Source of the DNA: Bacillus albus | GTDB lineage: Bacteria > Bacillota > Bacilli > Bacillales > Bacillaceae_G | Direction of reading: 5' to 3' | Length of the DNA stretch: 64,000 nucleotides | NCBI RefSeq assembly: GCF_001884185.1 | Contig: NZ_MAOE01000054.1 | Coordinates: 1-64,000 of the forward strand | Shown here: positions 1 through 10,717 of the stretch, one piece after another | Position numbering within the stretch: position 1 is the stretch's first letter | Layout: every line of letters starts with the position of its first letter | Notes under the pieces: model-generated | Database searches by the model: none | The model's input: the letters and a program-made list of their open reading frames with translations, nothing else | Told to the model about the DNA's origin: nothing | Translations under genes and position numbers: made by a program

Positions 1-75
1 AACACGGAAGTTAAGCTCTCTAGCGCCGATGGTAGTTGGGACCTTGTCCCTGTGAGAGTAGGACGTCGCCAAGCA
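1..75 (+). rRNA. rrf: 5S ribosomal RNA, 3' part (truncated by window edge)
   Basis: The sequence has the conserved 5S 3' half, including the CGGAAGTTAAG and GAGAGTAGGACG blocks typical of Bacillus 5S rRNA, and ends near position 75. The 5' part lies outside the window. A strong intrinsic terminator follows at once, so this is the end of an rRNA operon transcribed toward the pur operon. No tRNA gene follows it. Confidence 0.93.
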
Positions 76-107
76 AAAACCTAAGTCGATTCGACTTAGG
101 TTTTTTT
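76..107 (+). terminator. rRNA operon terminator
   Basis: AAACCTAAGTCGA pairs perfectly with TCGACTTAGGTTT and is followed by a T-run. The hairpin starts within a base or two of the 5S end. Confidence 0.92.
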
Positions 108-393
108 GTGTCTATTTTTATGTACGAAATGTCATAATCCATACATTTAATAACCTTAAAGAAGAAAAAGAATGAAAATGAGGCTATTCAAAGGGATAAG
201 TATGAGAAGAGCGTAGTTGTTTTTTCATTATTGTCCTCATTATAAATAAAATAAATATAAACGGCATGCTTTATATTCAAGCATGCCGAATTAGTATATA
301 GACCGTTGTGCGTATGATAGATCTCTAGAAATATATATTCTAATTTCTTATCCTTCTTGCATATAGTTACAATAATTCTTTTGAATATAACTA
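108..393. other. Intergenic stretch with one strong inverted repeat
   Basis: There is no convincing ORF here. The only structure is a perfect 10-bp inverted repeat with a 7-nt loop at 262-288 (CGGCATGCTT / AAGCATGCCG). Read on the minus strand it is followed by a T-rich tract, so it may terminate reverse-strand transcription that approaches the rRNA operon. The rest is AT-rich and featureless to me. Confidence 0.6.
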
Positions 394-437
394 AAACACG
401 AACGTTATTGGTGAGTAATAAAAAAACATTCGATTAT
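394..437 (+). promoter_or_regulatory. Candidate PurR operator (two inverted PurBoxes)
   Basis: A box AAACACGAACGTTAT (394-408) and an inverted, weaker box AACATTCGATTAT (425-437) lie just upstream of the -35 of the pur promoter. In B. subtilis, PurR binds two inverted boxes with central CGAA upstream of purE and is released by PRPP. Position, orientation and sequence agree with that, though the second box is degenerate. Confidence 0.6.
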
Positions 438-440
438 TTG

Positions 441-470
441 TTGACATTGTTTATGAAATATTGTTAATAT
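441..470 (+). promoter_or_regulatory. SigA promoter of the pur operon
   Basis: TTGACA at 441-446 is a perfect -35, with -10 TTAATA (464-469, 17-bp spacer) or TAATAT (465-470, 18-bp spacer). A transcript would start near 477, just before the riboswitch aptamer at 496. Confidence 0.8.
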
Positions 471-495
471 AGCCATAGAAAGAATAATATATAAG

Positions 496-566
496 ACCTC
501 ATATAATCGCGGGGATATGGCCTGCAAGTCTCTACCTAACGACCGTTATTCGTTAGACTATGAGGG
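496..566 (+). ncRNA. Purine riboswitch aptamer, guanine class
   Basis: The aptamer has P1 strands CCTCAT (497-502) and ATGAGG (560-565) and the conserved TATAATCGC..GGATATGGC and TCTACC junction segments. The base equivalent to position 74 is C (558, in GACTATGAG), which specifies guanine or hypoxanthine rather than adenine. It precedes purE as in B. subtilis. Confidence 0.95.
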
Positions 567-668
567 AAAGTCACTCGGTATTTTTCTATTCACAAGGGAT
601 ACGTATGCCTGAGTAGAGCACTTTCTCTCATAGTAAAAAGAGAAACTGTTCTATTTCAGGCTTTTTTT
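557..668 (+). terminator. Riboswitch terminator / antiterminator
   Basis: A long hairpin pairs 607-628 (GCCTGA, TAGAGCA, TTTCTCT segments) with 639-661, followed by T7 at 662-668. The competing antiterminator pairs the 3' P1 strand 557-571 with 620-634 (15 bp, one G-U). Ligand binding should sequester 557-566, free the terminator and switch the operon off. Confidence 0.92.
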
Positions 669-691
669 ATTTGAATCGGGGGGATTCTAAT

Positions 692-1177
692 ATGAAATCA
701 CTAGTTGGAGTCATAATGGGAAGCACGTCAGACTGGGAAACAATGAAATATGCTTGTGATATTTTAGATGAATTAAATATACCGTATGAGAAAAAAGTTG
801 TATCCGCTCATCGGACTCCGGATTATATGTTTGAATATGCAGAGACGGCTCGTGAACGTGGATTGAAAGTTATTATTGCTGGAGCTGGTGGAGCAGCGCA
901 TTTACCAGGAATGGTTGCAGCGAAGACAAATCTTCCTGTAATCGGAGTTCCAGTTCAATCAAAAGCGTTAAACGGCTTAGATTCATTATTATCCATCGTC
1001 CAAATGCCAGGAGGGGTTCCAGTTGCAACTGTTGCAATTGGTAAGGCTGGTTCAACAAATGCTGGTTTACTTGCTGCACAAATACTTGGATCATTCCATG
1101 ATGATATACATGATGCATTAGAATTGAGAAGAGAAGCAATTGAAAAAGATGTGCGCGAAGGTAGTGAGCTAGTATGA
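692..1177 (+). CDS. purE: N5-carboxyaminoimidazole ribonucleotide mutase
   Basis: The 161-residue class I PurE converts N5-CAIR to CAIR in purine synthesis and works with PurK. It has the substrate-binding GSTSD motif at residues 10-14, SAHRTP at 38-43 and [11 protein letters not shown] at 64-74. The ATG at 692 is chosen because a GGGGGG Shine-Dalgarno (678-683) lies 8 nt upstream. An in-frame TTG at 671 would lie inside the leader terminator region and has no such site. It is the first gene of the operon and its stop overlaps the purK start in ATGA. Length fits the family. Confidence is high. Confidence 0.97.
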   Translation: MKSLVGVIMGSTSDWETMKYACDILDELNIPYEKKVVSAHRTPDYMFEYAETARERGLKVIIAGAGGAAHLPGMVAAKTNLPVIGVPVQSKALNGLDSLLSIVQMPGGVPVATVAIGKAGSTNAGLLAAQILGSFHDDIHDALELRREAIEKDVREGSELV

Positions 1178-2325
1178 CGAGAATCATTTTACCTGGAAAA
1201 ACAATCGGTATTATTGGAGGCGGCCAGCTAGGAAGAATGATGGCATTGGCAGCTAAGGAGATGGGATATAAAATTGCTGTTTTAGATCCTACAAAACATT
1301 CACCATGTGCACAAGTTGCGGATATTGAAATTGTTGCATCATATGACGATTTAAAAGCAATTCAGCACTTAGCAGAGATCAGTGATGTTGTCACATATGA
1401 ATTTGAGAATATTGATTATAGATGTTTACAATGGCTTGAAAAACATGCTTACTTACCGCAAGGCAGTCAGTTGTTAAGTAAAACACAAAATCGTTTTACA
1501 GAAAAGAATGCAATTGAGAAAGCTGGGCTACCGGTAGCAACGTATAGATTGGTTCAAAACGAAGAGCAGCTTACTGAAGCAATTACCGAGTTATCATATC
1601 CTTCCGTCTTAAAAACAACGACAGGTGGATATGATGGGAAAGGACAAGTTGTTTTAAGAAGTGAAGCTGACGTTGATAAAGCGCGAGAGCTTGCGAAAGC
1701 AGCAGAGTGTATTTTAGAGAAATGGGTGCCTTTTGAAAAAGAAGTATCAGTTATTGTCACTCGTAGTGTAAGTGGTGAAACGAAAGTATTTCCGGTAGCG
1801 GAAAATATTCATGTAAATAACATTTTGCATGAATCTATCGTTCCAGCTCGCATTACAGAAGAACTTTCTCAAAAAGCAATTGCTTATGCAAAAGTGCTTG
1901 CGGATGAACTAGAACTTGTGGGAACACTAGCGGTAGAGATGTTTGCTACAGCTGATGGTGAGATTTACATTAATGAACTAGCACCAAGACCTCACAATTC
2001 AGGACACTATACACAGGATGCATGTGAAGCGAGTCAATTCGGTCAACATATTCGAGCGATCTGTAATTTACCTCTTGGAGAAACAAATTTGTTAAAACCA
2101 GTTGTCATGGTAAACATTTTAGGCGAACATATAGAAGGGGTCCTAAGACAAGTGAATAGATTAACCGGGTGCTATTTACACTTGTATGGAAAAGAAGAAG
2201 CAAAAGCACAGCGAAAAATGGGGCATGTAAATATTTTAAATGATAATATTGAAGTCGCTCTAGAAAAAGCGAAGGGTTTGCATATTTGGGACCATCAAGA
2301 ACAACTGTTGGAGGGAAAAAGATGA
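1174..2325 (+). CDS. purK: N5-carboxyaminoimidazole ribonucleotide synthetase
   Basis: This 383-residue ATP-grasp enzyme carboxylates AIR with bicarbonate and ATP to N5-CAIR, feeding PurE. A dinucleotide-like loop [12 protein letters not shown] is at residues 12-23. The ATP-grasp core shows [11 protein letters not shown] and the metal-binding [13 protein letters not shown] segment near residues 270-282. It overlaps purE by 4 nt (ATGA) and purB by 4 nt (ATGA), which suggests translational coupling. Confidence 0.97.
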   Translation: MTRIILPGKTIGIIGGGQLGRMMALAAKEMGYKIAVLDPTKHSPCAQVADIEIVASYDDLKAIQHLAEISDVVTYEFENIDYRCLQWLEKHAYLPQGSQLLSKTQNRFTEKNAIEKAGLPVATYRLVQNEEQLTEAITELSYPSVLKTTTGGYDGKGQVVLRSEADVDKARELAKAAECILEKWVPFEKEVSVIVTRSVSGETKVFPVAENIHVNNILHESIVPARITEELSQKAIAYAKVLADELELVGTLAVEMFATADGEIYINELAPRPHNSGHYTQDACEASQFGQHIRAICNLPLGETNLLKPVVMVNILGEHIEGVLRQVNRLTGCYLHLYGKEEAKAQRKMGHVNILNDNIEVALEKAKGLHIWDHQEQLLEGKR

Positions 2326-3629
2326 TTAGTCGTTATACACGCCCAGAAATGGGTGCAATTTGGACGGAAGAGAACAAATTTAAAGCATGGTTAGAAGTTG
2401 AGATTTTAGCTTGTGAAGCATGGGCTGAGCTTGGCGATATTCCAAAAGAAGATGTTAAGAAAATTCGTGAGCATGCATCATTTGATATTGATCGTATTTA
2501 TGAAATTGAAAAAGAGACACGTCATGACGTAGTTGCATTTACTCGTGCTGTATCAGAAACACCAGCATTAGGCGAGGAACGTAAATGGGTTCATTACGGT
2601 TTAACATCTACAGACGTAGTAGATACAGCGTTATCTTATATTTTAAAACAAGCAAATGAAATCATATTAAAAGACTTAGAAAATTTTGTAAGCATTTTAG
2701 CTAACAAAGCGAAAGAGCATAAATACACGATCATGATGGGAAGAACACACGGTGTTCATGCAGAACCAACAACATTTGGTTTAAAACTTGGTCTTTGGTA
2801 TGAAGAAATGAAACGTAACGTAGAGCGTTTCAAACAAGCTGCTGATACAGTTCGCGTTGGTAAATTATCTGGTGCGGTTGGTACATACGCAAATATCGAT
2901 CCATTCGTAGAAAAGTATGTTTGTGAAAACTTAGGATTAGAAGCAGCACCAATTTCAACACAAACATTGCAACGTGATCGCCATGCTCATTACATGTCAA
3001 CACTTGCATTAATCGCAACATCTATCGAAAAGATGGCAGTTGAGATTCGTGGTTTACAAAAGAGTGAAACACGTGAAGTTGAAGAAGCTTTCGCAAAAGG
3101 TCAAAAAGGTTCTTCTGCAATGCCACATAAGCGTAATCCAATTGGATCTGAAAATATGACTGGTTTAGCTCGTGTTATCCGCGGTTATATGATGACAGCT
3201 TATGAGAATGTTCCATTATGGCATGAGCGTGATATTTCTCACTCTTCAGCAGAACGCGTAATTTTACCAGATGCTACAATCGCGTTAAATTACATGCTAA
3301 ACCGCTTTGGTAATATTGTTAAAAACTTAACTGTATACCCAGAGAATATGAAACGCAATATGACAAGAACATACGGCTTAATTTATTCTCAGCGCGTAAT
3401 GCTTACATTAATCGATAAAGGTATGGTACGTGAGGAAGCTTACGATATCGTACAACCTAAAGCGATGGAAGCTTGGGAAACACAAGTACAATTTAAAGAG
3501 CTTGTAGAAGCGGATGAGCGTATTACGAGCAAGTTAACACAAGAAGAAATTAATGAATGCTTCAACTATGAGCATCATATGCAACACGTTGATACAATCT
3601 TTGAACGCCTAGGATTAAACGAAGCGTAA
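2322..3629 (+). CDS. purB: Adenylosuccinate lyase
   Basis: The 435-residue lyase cleaves SAICAR to AICAR plus fumarate, and adenylosuccinate to AMP plus fumarate, so it serves both the main pathway and the AMP branch. The fumarase/aspartase signature [11 protein letters not shown] is at 263-273. Catalytic-type histidines are seen in TRHD (H68) and GRTHG (H143). The ATG at 2322 follows a GGAGGG site (2310-2315) and overlaps the purK stop. Upstream in-frame codons would only add a tail from the purK region. Confidence 0.97.
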   Translation: MISRYTRPEMGAIWTEENKFKAWLEVEILACEAWAELGDIPKEDVKKIREHASFDIDRIYEIEKETRHDVVAFTRAVSETPALGEERKWVHYGLTSTDVVDTALSYILKQANEIILKDLENFVSILANKAKEHKYTIMMGRTHGVHAEPTTFGLKLGLWYEEMKRNVERFKQAADTVRVGKLSGAVGTYANIDPFVEKYVCENLGLEAAPISTQTLQRDRHAHYMSTLALIATSIEKMAVEIRGLQKSETREVEEAFAKGQKGSSAMPHKRNPIGSENMTGLARVIRGYMMTAYENVPLWHERDISHSSAERVILPDATIALNYMLNRFGNIVKNLTVYPENMKRNMTRTYGLIYSQRVMLTLIDKGMVREEAYDIVQPKAMEAWETQVQFKELVEADERITSKLTQEEINECFNYEHHMQHVDTIFERLGLNEA

Positions 3630-3637
3630 AATTTCAT

Positions 3638-3667
3638 ATGGCACAGAATAGAGTCATTCTGTGCCAT
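3638..3667 (+). other. Intra-operon hairpin between purB and purC
   Basis: Perfect 12-bp inverted repeat (ATGGCACAGAAT / ATTCTGTGCCAT) with a 6-nt loop in the 88-bp purB-purC gap. Only a weak T-rich tail (TCTTTAT) follows, so it looks more like a partial terminator, processing site or mRNA stabiliser than a full stop. Confidence 0.7.
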
Positions 3668-3717
3668 TCTTTATAAAAAAATTATTCACATTTTTCAAAC
3701 TACAGGGGGCTTGCGAA

Positions 3718-4437
3718 ATGCAAAAGCTAGAATTGCTGTATGAAGGTAAGGCAAAAAGAATTTATCGTACAGAATCAGCAGATATGGTTTGGGTAGAGTA
3801 CAAAGATAGTGCGACTGCTTTCAATGGGGAGAAAAAAGAGACGATTACAGGAAAAGGTCGTTTGAACAATGAGATTACAACTTTATTGTTCAGAAAGTTA
3901 CAAGAAGTGGGAATTAAAACACATTTTGTTGAGAAGTTATCTGAGACAGAGCAACTTGTTAAAAAAGTGAGTATTATTCCTTTAGAAGTTGTCACAAGAA
4001 ATGTAATTGCAGGAAGTCTTTCAAAACGATTAGGAATGGAAGAGGGAACTGTACTTGCAAAACCAATCGTAGAATTTTACTTCAAAGATGATGATTTAGG
4101 AGATCCGCTTGTAACGGAAGATCATATTCGTGTATTAAACGTTGCGTCGCCAGAGCAAGTAAGCGTATTACGAGAGATGGCTCTACAAATCAATCAAGTG
4201 TTGATTGATCATTTCGCAAGCTGTCGTGTAAGATTAGTAGATTTCAAATTAGAGTTTGGTGTAACGGAAGCAGGAGAAATTATTTTAGCGGATGAAATTT
4301 CACCAGATACTTGCCGTTTATGGGATGAAACGAGCAACGAAAAGTTCGATAAAGACGTATTCCGTCGCGACCTTGGAAATTTAACAGATGCTTATGAAGA
4401 AATTTTAAAACGTTTAGGGGGAATTTCACATGTATAA
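3718..4437 (+). CDS. purC: SAICAR synthetase
   Basis: The 239-residue enzyme (phosphoribosylaminoimidazole-succinocarboxamide synthase) joins CAIR and aspartate with ATP. It has the N-terminal LYEGKAKRIY motif at 7-16 and the family signature LVDFKLEFG near 181-189, followed by DEISPDTCRLWD. The ATG at 3718 follows AGGGGG (about 3705); an earlier in-frame GTG at 3661 would extend through the intergenic hairpin and is unlikely. It overlaps purS by 8 nt. Confidence 0.96.
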   Translation: MQKLELLYEGKAKRIYRTESADMVWVEYKDSATAFNGEKKETITGKGRLNNEITTLLFRKLQEVGIKTHFVEKLSETEQLVKKVSIIPLEVVTRNVIAGSLSKRLGMEEGTVLAKPIVEFYFKDDDLGDPLVTEDHIRVLNVASPEQVSVLREMALQINQVLIDHFASCRVRLVDFKLEFGVTEAGEIILADEISPDTCRLWDETSNEKFDKDVFRRDLGNLTDAYEEILKRLGGISHV

Positions 4438-4684
4438 AGTTAAGGTATATGTAACATTAAGAGAAAGCGTATTAGATCCACAAGGAACAGCAGTGAAAGG
4501 AGCACTTCATAGCCTTTCATTCACAGAAGTACAAGATGTTCGAATCGGAAAGTATATGGAACTAACAATTGATAAATCGGTAACTGACTTAGATAGCAAG
4601 GTAAAGGAAATGTGTGAAAAACTATTAGCAAACGTTGTAATGGAAGACTTCCGTTATGAAGTTGAGGAGGTTGTCGCACAGTGA
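4430..4684 (+). CDS. purS: FGAM synthase subunit PurS
   Basis: This 84-residue protein is the small subunit of the three-part Gram-positive formylglycinamidine ribonucleotide synthase (PurS-PurQ-PurL), where it helps dock the glutaminase to PurL. Length and sequence ([19 protein letters not shown]) are typical. The ATG at 4430 lies inside the purC 3' end behind a GGGG site; the stop overlaps the purQ GTG. Confidence 0.95.
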   Translation: MYKVKVYVTLRESVLDPQGTAVKGALHSLSFTEVQDVRIGKYMELTIDKSVTDLDSKVKEMCEKLLANVVMEDFRYEVEEVVAQ

Positions 4685-5364
4685 AATTTGCCGTAATAGT
4701 ATTTCCAGGTTCGAACTGTGATGTTGATATGTTCCATGCAATTAAAGATGAGCTCGGCGAAGAAGTAGATTACGTTTGGCACGATACAGAGAATTTAGAT
4801 GAGTATGATGCAATTTTACTACCAGGTGGATTCTCTTACGGTGACTACTTACGCTGCGGTGCTATTTCTCGCTTTGCGAATGCAATGAAAGCAGTGCAAA
4901 AAGCTGCTGAGCAAGGAAAGCCGATTTTAGGTGTATGTAATGGATTCCAGATTCTTGTTGAATCAGGATTACTACCAGGAGCGTTAATGAGAAACGAAAA
5001 CTTAAAATTTATGTGCCGAACAGTTCAGTTACGTGTTGAAAATAATGAAACGATGTTTACATCACAATATGAAAAAGATGAAGTAATTAATATTCCAATT
5101 GCACATGGTGAGGGGAATTACTATTGTGATGAAGAAACGCTTAAAAGATTAGAAGAGAATAATCAAATCGCATTCCGTTACGTAGAAAACCCGAATGGAA
5201 GCGTTTCAGATATTGCTGGTATTGTAAACGAAAAAGGAAATGTACTTGGTATGATGCCACACCCAGAGCGTGCTGTAGATGAATTACTTGGCGGTGCTGA
5301 AGGGCTAAAAGTCTTTCAATCTATCTTAAAACAGTGGAGGGAAACATATGTCGTTAATGCTTGA
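4681..5364 (+). CDS. purQ: FGAM synthase glutaminase subunit PurQ
   Basis: The 227-residue class I glutamine amidotransferase supplies ammonia to PurL. The triad is visible: nucleophile Cys86 in GVCNGFQ, His194 and Glu196 in PHPER. It starts with GTG at 4681, overlapping the purS TGA, with GGAGG in the purS 3' end as ribosome site. It overlaps purL by 17 nt. Confidence 0.97.
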   Translation: MKFAVIVFPGSNCDVDMFHAIKDELGEEVDYVWHDTENLDEYDAILLPGGFSYGDYLRCGAISRFANAMKAVQKAAEQGKPILGVCNGFQILVESGLLPGALMRNENLKFMCRTVQLRVENNETMFTSQYEKDEVINIPIAHGEGNYYCDEETLKRLEENNQIAFRYVENPNGSVSDIAGIVNEKGNVLGMMPHPERAVDELLGGAEGLKVFQSILKQWRETYVVNA

Positions 5365-7567
5365 ACCAAATCCAACACAAATTAAAGAAGAGCGCATATA
5401 TGCGGAAATGGGGCTAACAGACGAAGAGTTTGCCATGGTTGAAAAGATTTTAGGCCGTCTGCCAAATTATACAGAAACAGGGTTATTCTCTGTTATGTGG
5501 TCTGAACATTGCAGTTATAAAAATTCAAAACCAGTGCTTCGAAAATTCCCAACAACAGGTGAGCGCGTCTTGCAAGGACCTGGGGAAGGTGCTGGAATTG
5601 TAGACATCGGTGATAATCAAGCGGTTGTATTTAAAATGGAAAGTCATAACCATCCTTCTGCTATTGAACCATATCAAGGAGCAGCAACAGGCGTTGGTGG
5701 TATTATCCGTGACGTATTCTCTATGGGAGCACGCCCAGTAGCTCTATTAAACTCACTTCGATTTGGGGAATTACAATCACCACGTGTGAAATATTTATTC
5801 GAAGAAGTAGTAGCAGGGATTGCAGGGTACGGTAACTGTATCGGTATTCCAACTGTTGGCGGCGAAGTACAGTTTGATCCATGTTATGAAGGAAATCCAC
5901 TTGTAAATGCAATGTGCGTAGGCTTAATTAATCATGAAGATATTAAAAAAGGGCAAGCGCACGGTGCTGGAAATACAGTAATGTACGTAGGAGCATCAAC
6001 TGGTCGTGACGGTATTCACGGTGCAACATTCGCATCTGAAGAGTTATCTGAAAGCTCAGAGGCGAAGCGTCCAGCAGTTCAAGTAGGAGATCCATTTATG
6101 GAGAAACTTCTTATTGAAGCTTGCTTAGAGCTGATCCAGTCAGATGCACTTGTTGGAATTCAAGATATGGGTGCAGCTGGTTTAACATCATCTTCTGCAG
6201 AAATGGCAAGTAAAGCAGGAATGGGTATTGAAATGTACTTAGATGATGTGCCACAGCGTGAAACAGGAATGACACCATATGAAATGATGCTATCTGAATC
6301 ACAAGAACGTATGCTAATCGTTGTGAAAAAAGGTAGAGAGCAAGAAATAGTAGATTTATTTGAGAAGTATGGTCTTGCAGCCGTTACGATGGGGAAAGTA
6401 ACGGAAGACAAAATGCTTCGTTTATTCCATAAAGGTGAAAAGGTAGCTGAAGTACCAGCAGATGCTCTTGCAGAAGAAGCACCAATTTATCATAAACCAT
6501 CAAAAGAAGCAGCATACTTTGCTGAATTCCAGGCAATGAAAATGGAAACACCAAAAGTAGAAAATTATAAAGAAACGTTATTCGCTCTATTACAACAACC
6601 GACGATTGCAAGTAAAGAGTGGGTTTATGATCAATATGATTATCAAGTTCGCACAAGCACAGTTGTTACACCAGGTTCAGATGCAGCAGTTGTACGTGTA
6701 CGCGGTACAGAAAAAGGATTAGCAATGACGACAGATTGTAACTCTCGCTACATTTATTTAGATCCAGAAGTGGGCGGTAAAATTGCGGTAGCAGAGGCAG
6801 CACGTAATATCGTATGTTCTGGAGGAGAGCCACTTGCAATTACAGATTGCTTAAACTTCGGTAATCCAGAAAAACCAGAAATCTTCTGGCAAATTGAGAA
6901 ATCAGTAGATGGTATGAGCGAAGCTTGTCGCACATTACAAACACCAGTTATCGGCGGAAACGTATCAATGTATAACGAACGTAGTGGTGAAGCTGTATAC
7001 CCAACACCGACAGTTGGGATGGTTGGACTTGTACACGATTTAAAACATGTAACAACACAAGAGTTTAAGCAAGCTGGCGATTTAGTTTATGTTATCGGAG
7101 AGACGAAAGCTGAGTTTGGTGGAAGTGAGTTACAGAAAATGATTCACGGCAAAATTTTCGGCCAATCACCAAGTATCGATCTAGACGTAGAATTAAAACG
7201 TCAAAAACAAGTATTAGCAGCAATTCAAGCTGGCCTTGTTCAATCTGCTCATGATGTTGCTGAAGGTGGTTTAGCGGTTGCAATTACTGAAAGTGCCATT
7301 GGTGCAAAAGGTTTAGGGGCTACTGTGAAATTAGACGGAGAAGCTACAGCAGCATTATTCGCTGAATCACAATCTCGCTTCGTTATAACTGTAAAACGTG
7401 AAAATAAAGAAGCGTTCGAGAAAGCGGTAGAAGCAATTCAAGTTGGAGAAGTGACAAATACAAATGAAGTAACAATTCATAATGAAGAAAATGAAGTATT
7501 ACTTACAGCAAATGTAGATGAAATGAGAAAGGCTTGGAAAGGGGCAATCCCATGCTTGCTGAAATAA
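5348..7567 (+). CDS. purL: FGAM synthase large subunit PurL
   Basis: This 739-residue small-type PurL (no fused glutaminase) is the synthetase that turns FGAR, ammonia and ATP into FGAM. Two AIR-synthase-like halves are visible, each with glycine-rich ATP/metal motifs. [11 protein letters not shown] and KMESHNHPS lie in the first half; GGNVSMYNE and [13 protein letters not shown] in the second. The ATG at 5348 follows GGAGG. The 3' end overlaps purF by 16 nt. Confidence 0.97.
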   Translation: MSLMLEPNPTQIKEERIYAEMGLTDEEFAMVEKILGRLPNYTETGLFSVMWSEHCSYKNSKPVLRKFPTTGERVLQGPGEGAGIVDIGDNQAVVFKMESHNHPSAIEPYQGAATGVGGIIRDVFSMGARPVALLNSLRFGELQSPRVKYLFEEVVAGIAGYGNCIGIPTVGGEVQFDPCYEGNPLVNAMCVGLINHEDIKKGQAHGAGNTVMYVGASTGRDGIHGATFASEELSESSEAKRPAVQVGDPFMEKLLIEACLELIQSDALVGIQDMGAAGLTSSSAEMASKAGMGIEMYLDDVPQRETGMTPYEMMLSESQERMLIVVKKGREQEIVDLFEKYGLAAVTMGKVTEDKMLRLFHKGEKVAEVPADALAEEAPIYHKPSKEAAYFAEFQAMKMETPKVENYKETLFALLQQPTIASKEWVYDQYDYQVRTSTVVTPGSDAAVVRVRGTEKGLAMTTDCNSRYIYLDPEVGGKIAVAEAARNIVCSGGEPLAITDCLNFGNPEKPEIFWQIEKSVDGMSEACRTLQTPVIGGNVSMYNERSGEAVYPTPTVGMVGLVHDLKHVTTQEFKQAGDLVYVIGETKAEFGGSELQKMIHGKIFGQSPSIDLDVELKRQKQVLAAIQAGLVQSAHDVAEGGLAVAITESAIGAKGLGATVKLDGEATAALFAESQSRFVITVKRENKEAFEKAVEAIQVGEVTNTNEVTIHNEENEVLLTANVDEMRKAWKGAIPCLLK

Positions 7568-8967
7568 AGGGGTTAAATGAAGAATGTGGCGTTTTCGGAA
7601 TTTGGGGGCATGAAAATGCAGCACAAGTTTCGTACTACGGATTGCACAGTTTACAGCACCGTGGGCAAGAAGGCGCAGGCATTGTCGTAAATAATGGTGA
7701 GAAAATCGTCGGTCACAAGGGGTTAGGTTTAATATCAGAAGTGTTTTCAAGAGGTGAGCTAGAAGGATTGAACGGAAAATCAGCAATCGGACACGTGCGA
7801 TACGCGACGGCTGGTGGAAGTGAAGTAGCTAACGTTCAACCATTATTATTCCGTTTTTCTGATCATAGTATGGCATTAGCTCATAACGGGAATTTAATTA
7901 ATGCAAAAATGCTTCGCCGCGAATTAGAGGCAGAGGGAAGTATTTTTCAAACAAGTTCAGATACAGAAGTACTTTTACATCTTATTAAACGTAGTACGAA
8001 AGATTCGTTAATTGAAAGTGTAAAAGAGGCTTTAAATAAAGTGAAGGGTGCGTTTGCGTATCTTTTACTAACTGGAAATGAAATGATTGTTGCGTTAGAT
8101 CCAAATGGGTTCCGTCCTCTTTCAATCGGAAAGATGGGTGATGCTTACGTTGTAGCATCAGAAACATGTGCTTTCGATGTAGTAGGTGCAACATACATTC
8201 GTGATGTAGAACCAGGTGAATTACTTATCATCAATGATGAAGGAATTCACGTAGATCGTTTTACAAATGAAGTAGATCATGCAATTTGTAGTATGGAGTA
8301 CATTTACTTTGCACGTCCAGATTCAAATATTGCTGGTATTAACGTCCATGCAGCACGTAAAAACATGGGGAAACGTTTGGCGGCAGAAGCTCCTATTGAA
8401 GCAGATGTTGTTACTGGTGTGCCAGACTCTAGTATTTCAGCAGCGATTGGTTATGCTGAGGCAACAGGCATTCCATATGAGTTAGGATTAATTAAAAATC
8501 GTTACGTTGGACGTACATTTATTCAACCTTCTCAGGAACTGCGAGAGCAAGGGGTTAAGATGAAGCTTTCAGCAGTAAGAGGTGTAGTTGAAGGAAAACG
8601 AGTTGTTATGATTGATGATTCTATCGTACGAGGAACAACGAGTAAACGAATTGTTCGTATGCTTCGTGAGGCTGGAGCGACAGAAGTTCACGTAAGAATA
8701 GCTTCACCACCTCTGAAATATCCATGCTTCTACGGCATTGATATTCAAACGAGAAAAGAATTAATTGCAGCCAATCATTCAGTAGAAGAAATTCGTGAAA
8801 TGATCGGTGCAGACTCATTAACATTTTTAAGTGAAGATGGATTAGTAGATGCAATTGGACGTCCATATGAAGGGAAATACGGCGGCCTATGTATGGCGTA
8901 TTTCAATGGAGATTATCCAACAGCTCTTTACGATTATGAGCAAGAGCTTTTAGAAAGTATGAAATAA
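7552..8967 (+). CDS. purF: Amidophosphoribosyltransferase
   Basis: This is the first committed step of purine synthesis: PRPP plus glutamine to phosphoribosylamine. The 471-residue protein starts with an 11-residue propeptide; Cys12 in [10 protein letters not shown] becomes the N-terminal nucleophile after cleavage, as in B. subtilis PurF. The PRPP-binding motif [13 protein letters not shown] is near 350-362. ATG 7552 follows AAAGGGG; an in-frame TTG at 7534 lacks spacing for a ribosome site and would spoil the propeptide. Confidence 0.97.
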   Translation: MLAEIKGLNEECGVFGIWGHENAAQVSYYGLHSLQHRGQEGAGIVVNNGEKIVGHKGLGLISEVFSRGELEGLNGKSAIGHVRYATAGGSEVANVQPLLFRFSDHSMALAHNGNLINAKMLRRELEAEGSIFQTSSDTEVLLHLIKRSTKDSLIESVKEALNKVKGAFAYLLLTGNEMIVALDPNGFRPLSIGKMGDAYVVASETCAFDVVGATYIRDVEPGELLIINDEGIHVDRFTNEVDHAICSMEYIYFARPDSNIAGINVHAARKNMGKRLAAEAPIEADVVTGVPDSSISAAIGYAEATGIPYELGLIKNRYVGRTFIQPSQELREQGVKMKLSAVRGVVEGKRVVMIDDSIVRGTTSKRIVRMLREAGATEVHVRIASPPLKYPCFYGIDIQTRKELIAANHSVEEIREMIGADSLTFLSEDGLVDAIGRPYEGKYGGLCMAYFNGDYPTALYDYEQELLESMK

Positions 8968-8976
8968 GAAGAAAAC

Positions 8977-9010
8977 AGCTTCTACTTCCGTTGATGTAGA
9001 AGCTAGCTTC
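8977..9010 (+). other. Intra-operon hairpin between purF and purM
   Basis: AGCTTCTAC (8977-8985) pairs with GTAGAAGCT (8996-9004); an alternative GAAGC/GCTTC stem follows at 8999-9010 with a short T-rich tail. It lies in the 101-bp purF-purM gap and may be a weak attenuator or processing element. Confidence 0.55.
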
Positions 9011-9068
9011 TTTCTTAAAACGGCCCGAACAGGATAGGGAGAAATTAAAAGACGAGGTGTAGATAACG

Positions 9069-10109
9069 ATGGCGAATGCATATAAGCAAGCAGGAGTAGA
9101 TATTGAAGCTGGATATGAAGCGGTATCTCGCATGAAAAAACACGTACAAACAACAATGAGAAAAGAAGTACTAGGCGGTTTAGGCGGTTTTGGAGGTATG
9201 TTTGATCTATCAAAATTTGCATTAGAAGAACCTGTATTAGTATCTGGAACAGATGGCGTGGGAACGAAATTGGTGCTCGCTTTTATGGCAGATAAACATG
9301 ACACAATTGGTATTGATGCAGTAGCGATGTGTGTAAATGATATTGTTGTCCAAGGAGCAGAGCCGCTTTTCTTCCTTGATTATATTGCTTGTGGTAAAGC
9401 TGAACCTAGTAAAATTGAAAACATCGTCAAAGGTATATCAGAGGGCTGTCGCCAAGCTGGTTGTGCATTAATTGGTGGAGAAACAGCTGAAATGCCAGGA
9501 ATGTATTCTACAGAAGAGTATGATTTAGCTGGTTTTACAGTTGGGATTGTGGATAAAAAGAAAATTGTAACAGGTGAAAAAATTGAAGCTGGTCACGTAT
9601 TAATTGGCTTAGCATCTAGCGGTATTCATAGTAACGGTTATTCTCTAGTACGAAAAGTATTACTAGAAGATGGAGAACTATCTTTAGATCGCATTTACGG
9701 ACGCCTAGAACTACCTCTTGGTGAAGAGTTATTAAAACCAACGAAAATTTATGTCAAACCTATTTTAGAACTATTGAAGAAATATGAAGTATACGGTATG
9801 GCGCATATTACAGGTGGCGGATTCATTGAAAATATTCCACGTATGTTACCAGAAGGAATCGGTGCAGAAATTGAATTAGGATCTTGGAAAATTCAACCGA
9901 TCTTCAGTTTACTTCAGGAGGTTGGAAAACTAGAAGAGAAAGAAATGTTCAATATTTTTAACATGGGTATTGGTATGGTAGTAGCGGTGAAGGAAGAAGA
10001 AGCAAAAGATATCGTTCGTCTTCTTGAAGAACAAGGAGAAACAGCGCGTATTATTGGACGTACTGTACAAGGGGCTGGCGTTACCTTCAATGGGGGCACA
10101 GCACTATGA
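9069..10109 (+). CDS. purM: AIR synthetase (phosphoribosylformylglycinamidine cyclo-ligase)
   Basis: The 346-residue enzyme closes FGAM to AIR using ATP. It has the family GTDGVGTKL motif (about 59-67), the [11 protein letters not shown] segment (about 137-147) and [12 protein letters not shown] toward the C terminus. GAGGTG 9 nt upstream supports ATG 9069. Its stop overlaps the purN start (ATGA). Confidence 0.97.
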   Translation: MANAYKQAGVDIEAGYEAVSRMKKHVQTTMRKEVLGGLGGFGGMFDLSKFALEEPVLVSGTDGVGTKLVLAFMADKHDTIGIDAVAMCVNDIVVQGAEPLFFLDYIACGKAEPSKIENIVKGISEGCRQAGCALIGGETAEMPGMYSTEEYDLAGFTVGIVDKKKIVTGEKIEAGHVLIGLASSGIHSNGYSLVRKVLLEDGELSLDRIYGRLELPLGEELLKPTKIYVKPILELLKKYEVYGMAHITGGGFIENIPRMLPEGIGAEIELGSWKIQPIFSLLQEVGKLEEKEMFNIFNMGIGMVVAVKEEEAKDIVRLLEEQGETARIIGRTVQGAGVTFNGGTAL

Positions 10110-10693
10110 GTAGATTAGCAGTTTTTGCTTCTGGAAGTGGCTCTAACTTTCAATCTCTCATCAATGCGGTAGAAGAAAAAAGATTAGAAGCAGAGATTAG
10201 TTTGTTAGTATGTGATAAACCAGAAGCACGTGCCGTTGGACGAGCACATTATCATCATATTCCATGTTTCGCTTTTTCAGCGAAAGCATATGAGTCAAAA
10301 GAAGCGTTTGAAAAAGAAATATTACAGAAGCTAGAAGAGTATGAAATAGATTATGTTATTTTAGCTGGATATATGCGTTTAATTGGACCAACATTACTAG
10401 AAGCTTACGGCGGGAAGATTATTAATATTCATCCATCACTATTACCAAGTTTTCCAGGAAAAGATGCTGTTGGTCAAGCGTTAGAAGCGGGTGTGAAAGT
10501 AACTGGAGTAACGATTCATTATGTAGATGCAGGTATGGATACAGGGCCAATTATTGCGCAAGAAGCAGTAGTTGTTTCTGAAGGGGATACGAGAGAAAGC
10601 TTACAAAAGAAAATTCAACAAGTTGAACATAAATTATACGTAAATACAGTGAATCAAATTGTTCAATCTGTGAAAGAACCAACTGTTAATTAA
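10106..10693 (+). CDS. purN: GAR formyltransferase
   Basis: The 195-residue folate-dependent enzyme formylates GAR with 10-formyl-THF. The phosphate loop GSGSNFQSL (10-18) and catalytic residues Asn107, His109 and Asp145 ([18 protein letters not shown]) are all present and match the E. coli set within one position. It overlaps purM by 4 nt. Confidence 0.97.
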   Translation: MSRLAVFASGSGSNFQSLINAVEEKRLEAEISLLVCDKPEARAVGRAHYHHIPCFAFSAKAYESKEAFEKEILQKLEEYEIDYVILAGYMRLIGPTLLEAYGGKIINIHPSLLPSFPGKDAVGQALEAGVKVTGVTIHYVDAGMDTGPIIAQEAVVVSEGDTRESLQKKIQQVEHKLYVNTVNQIVQSVKEPTVN

Positions 10694-10717
10694 CATACAA
10701 CCAGGGGTGAAGGATAA

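Noticed and set aside
671-691. Longer purE start at TTG 671
   Set aside because: It lies in the riboswitch tail region and has no ribosome site; ATG 692 follows GGGGGG at the right distance.
7534-7551. Longer purF start at TTG 7534
   Set aside because: It would extend the cleaved propeptide from 11 to 17 residues and overlap the ribosome site of ATG 7552.
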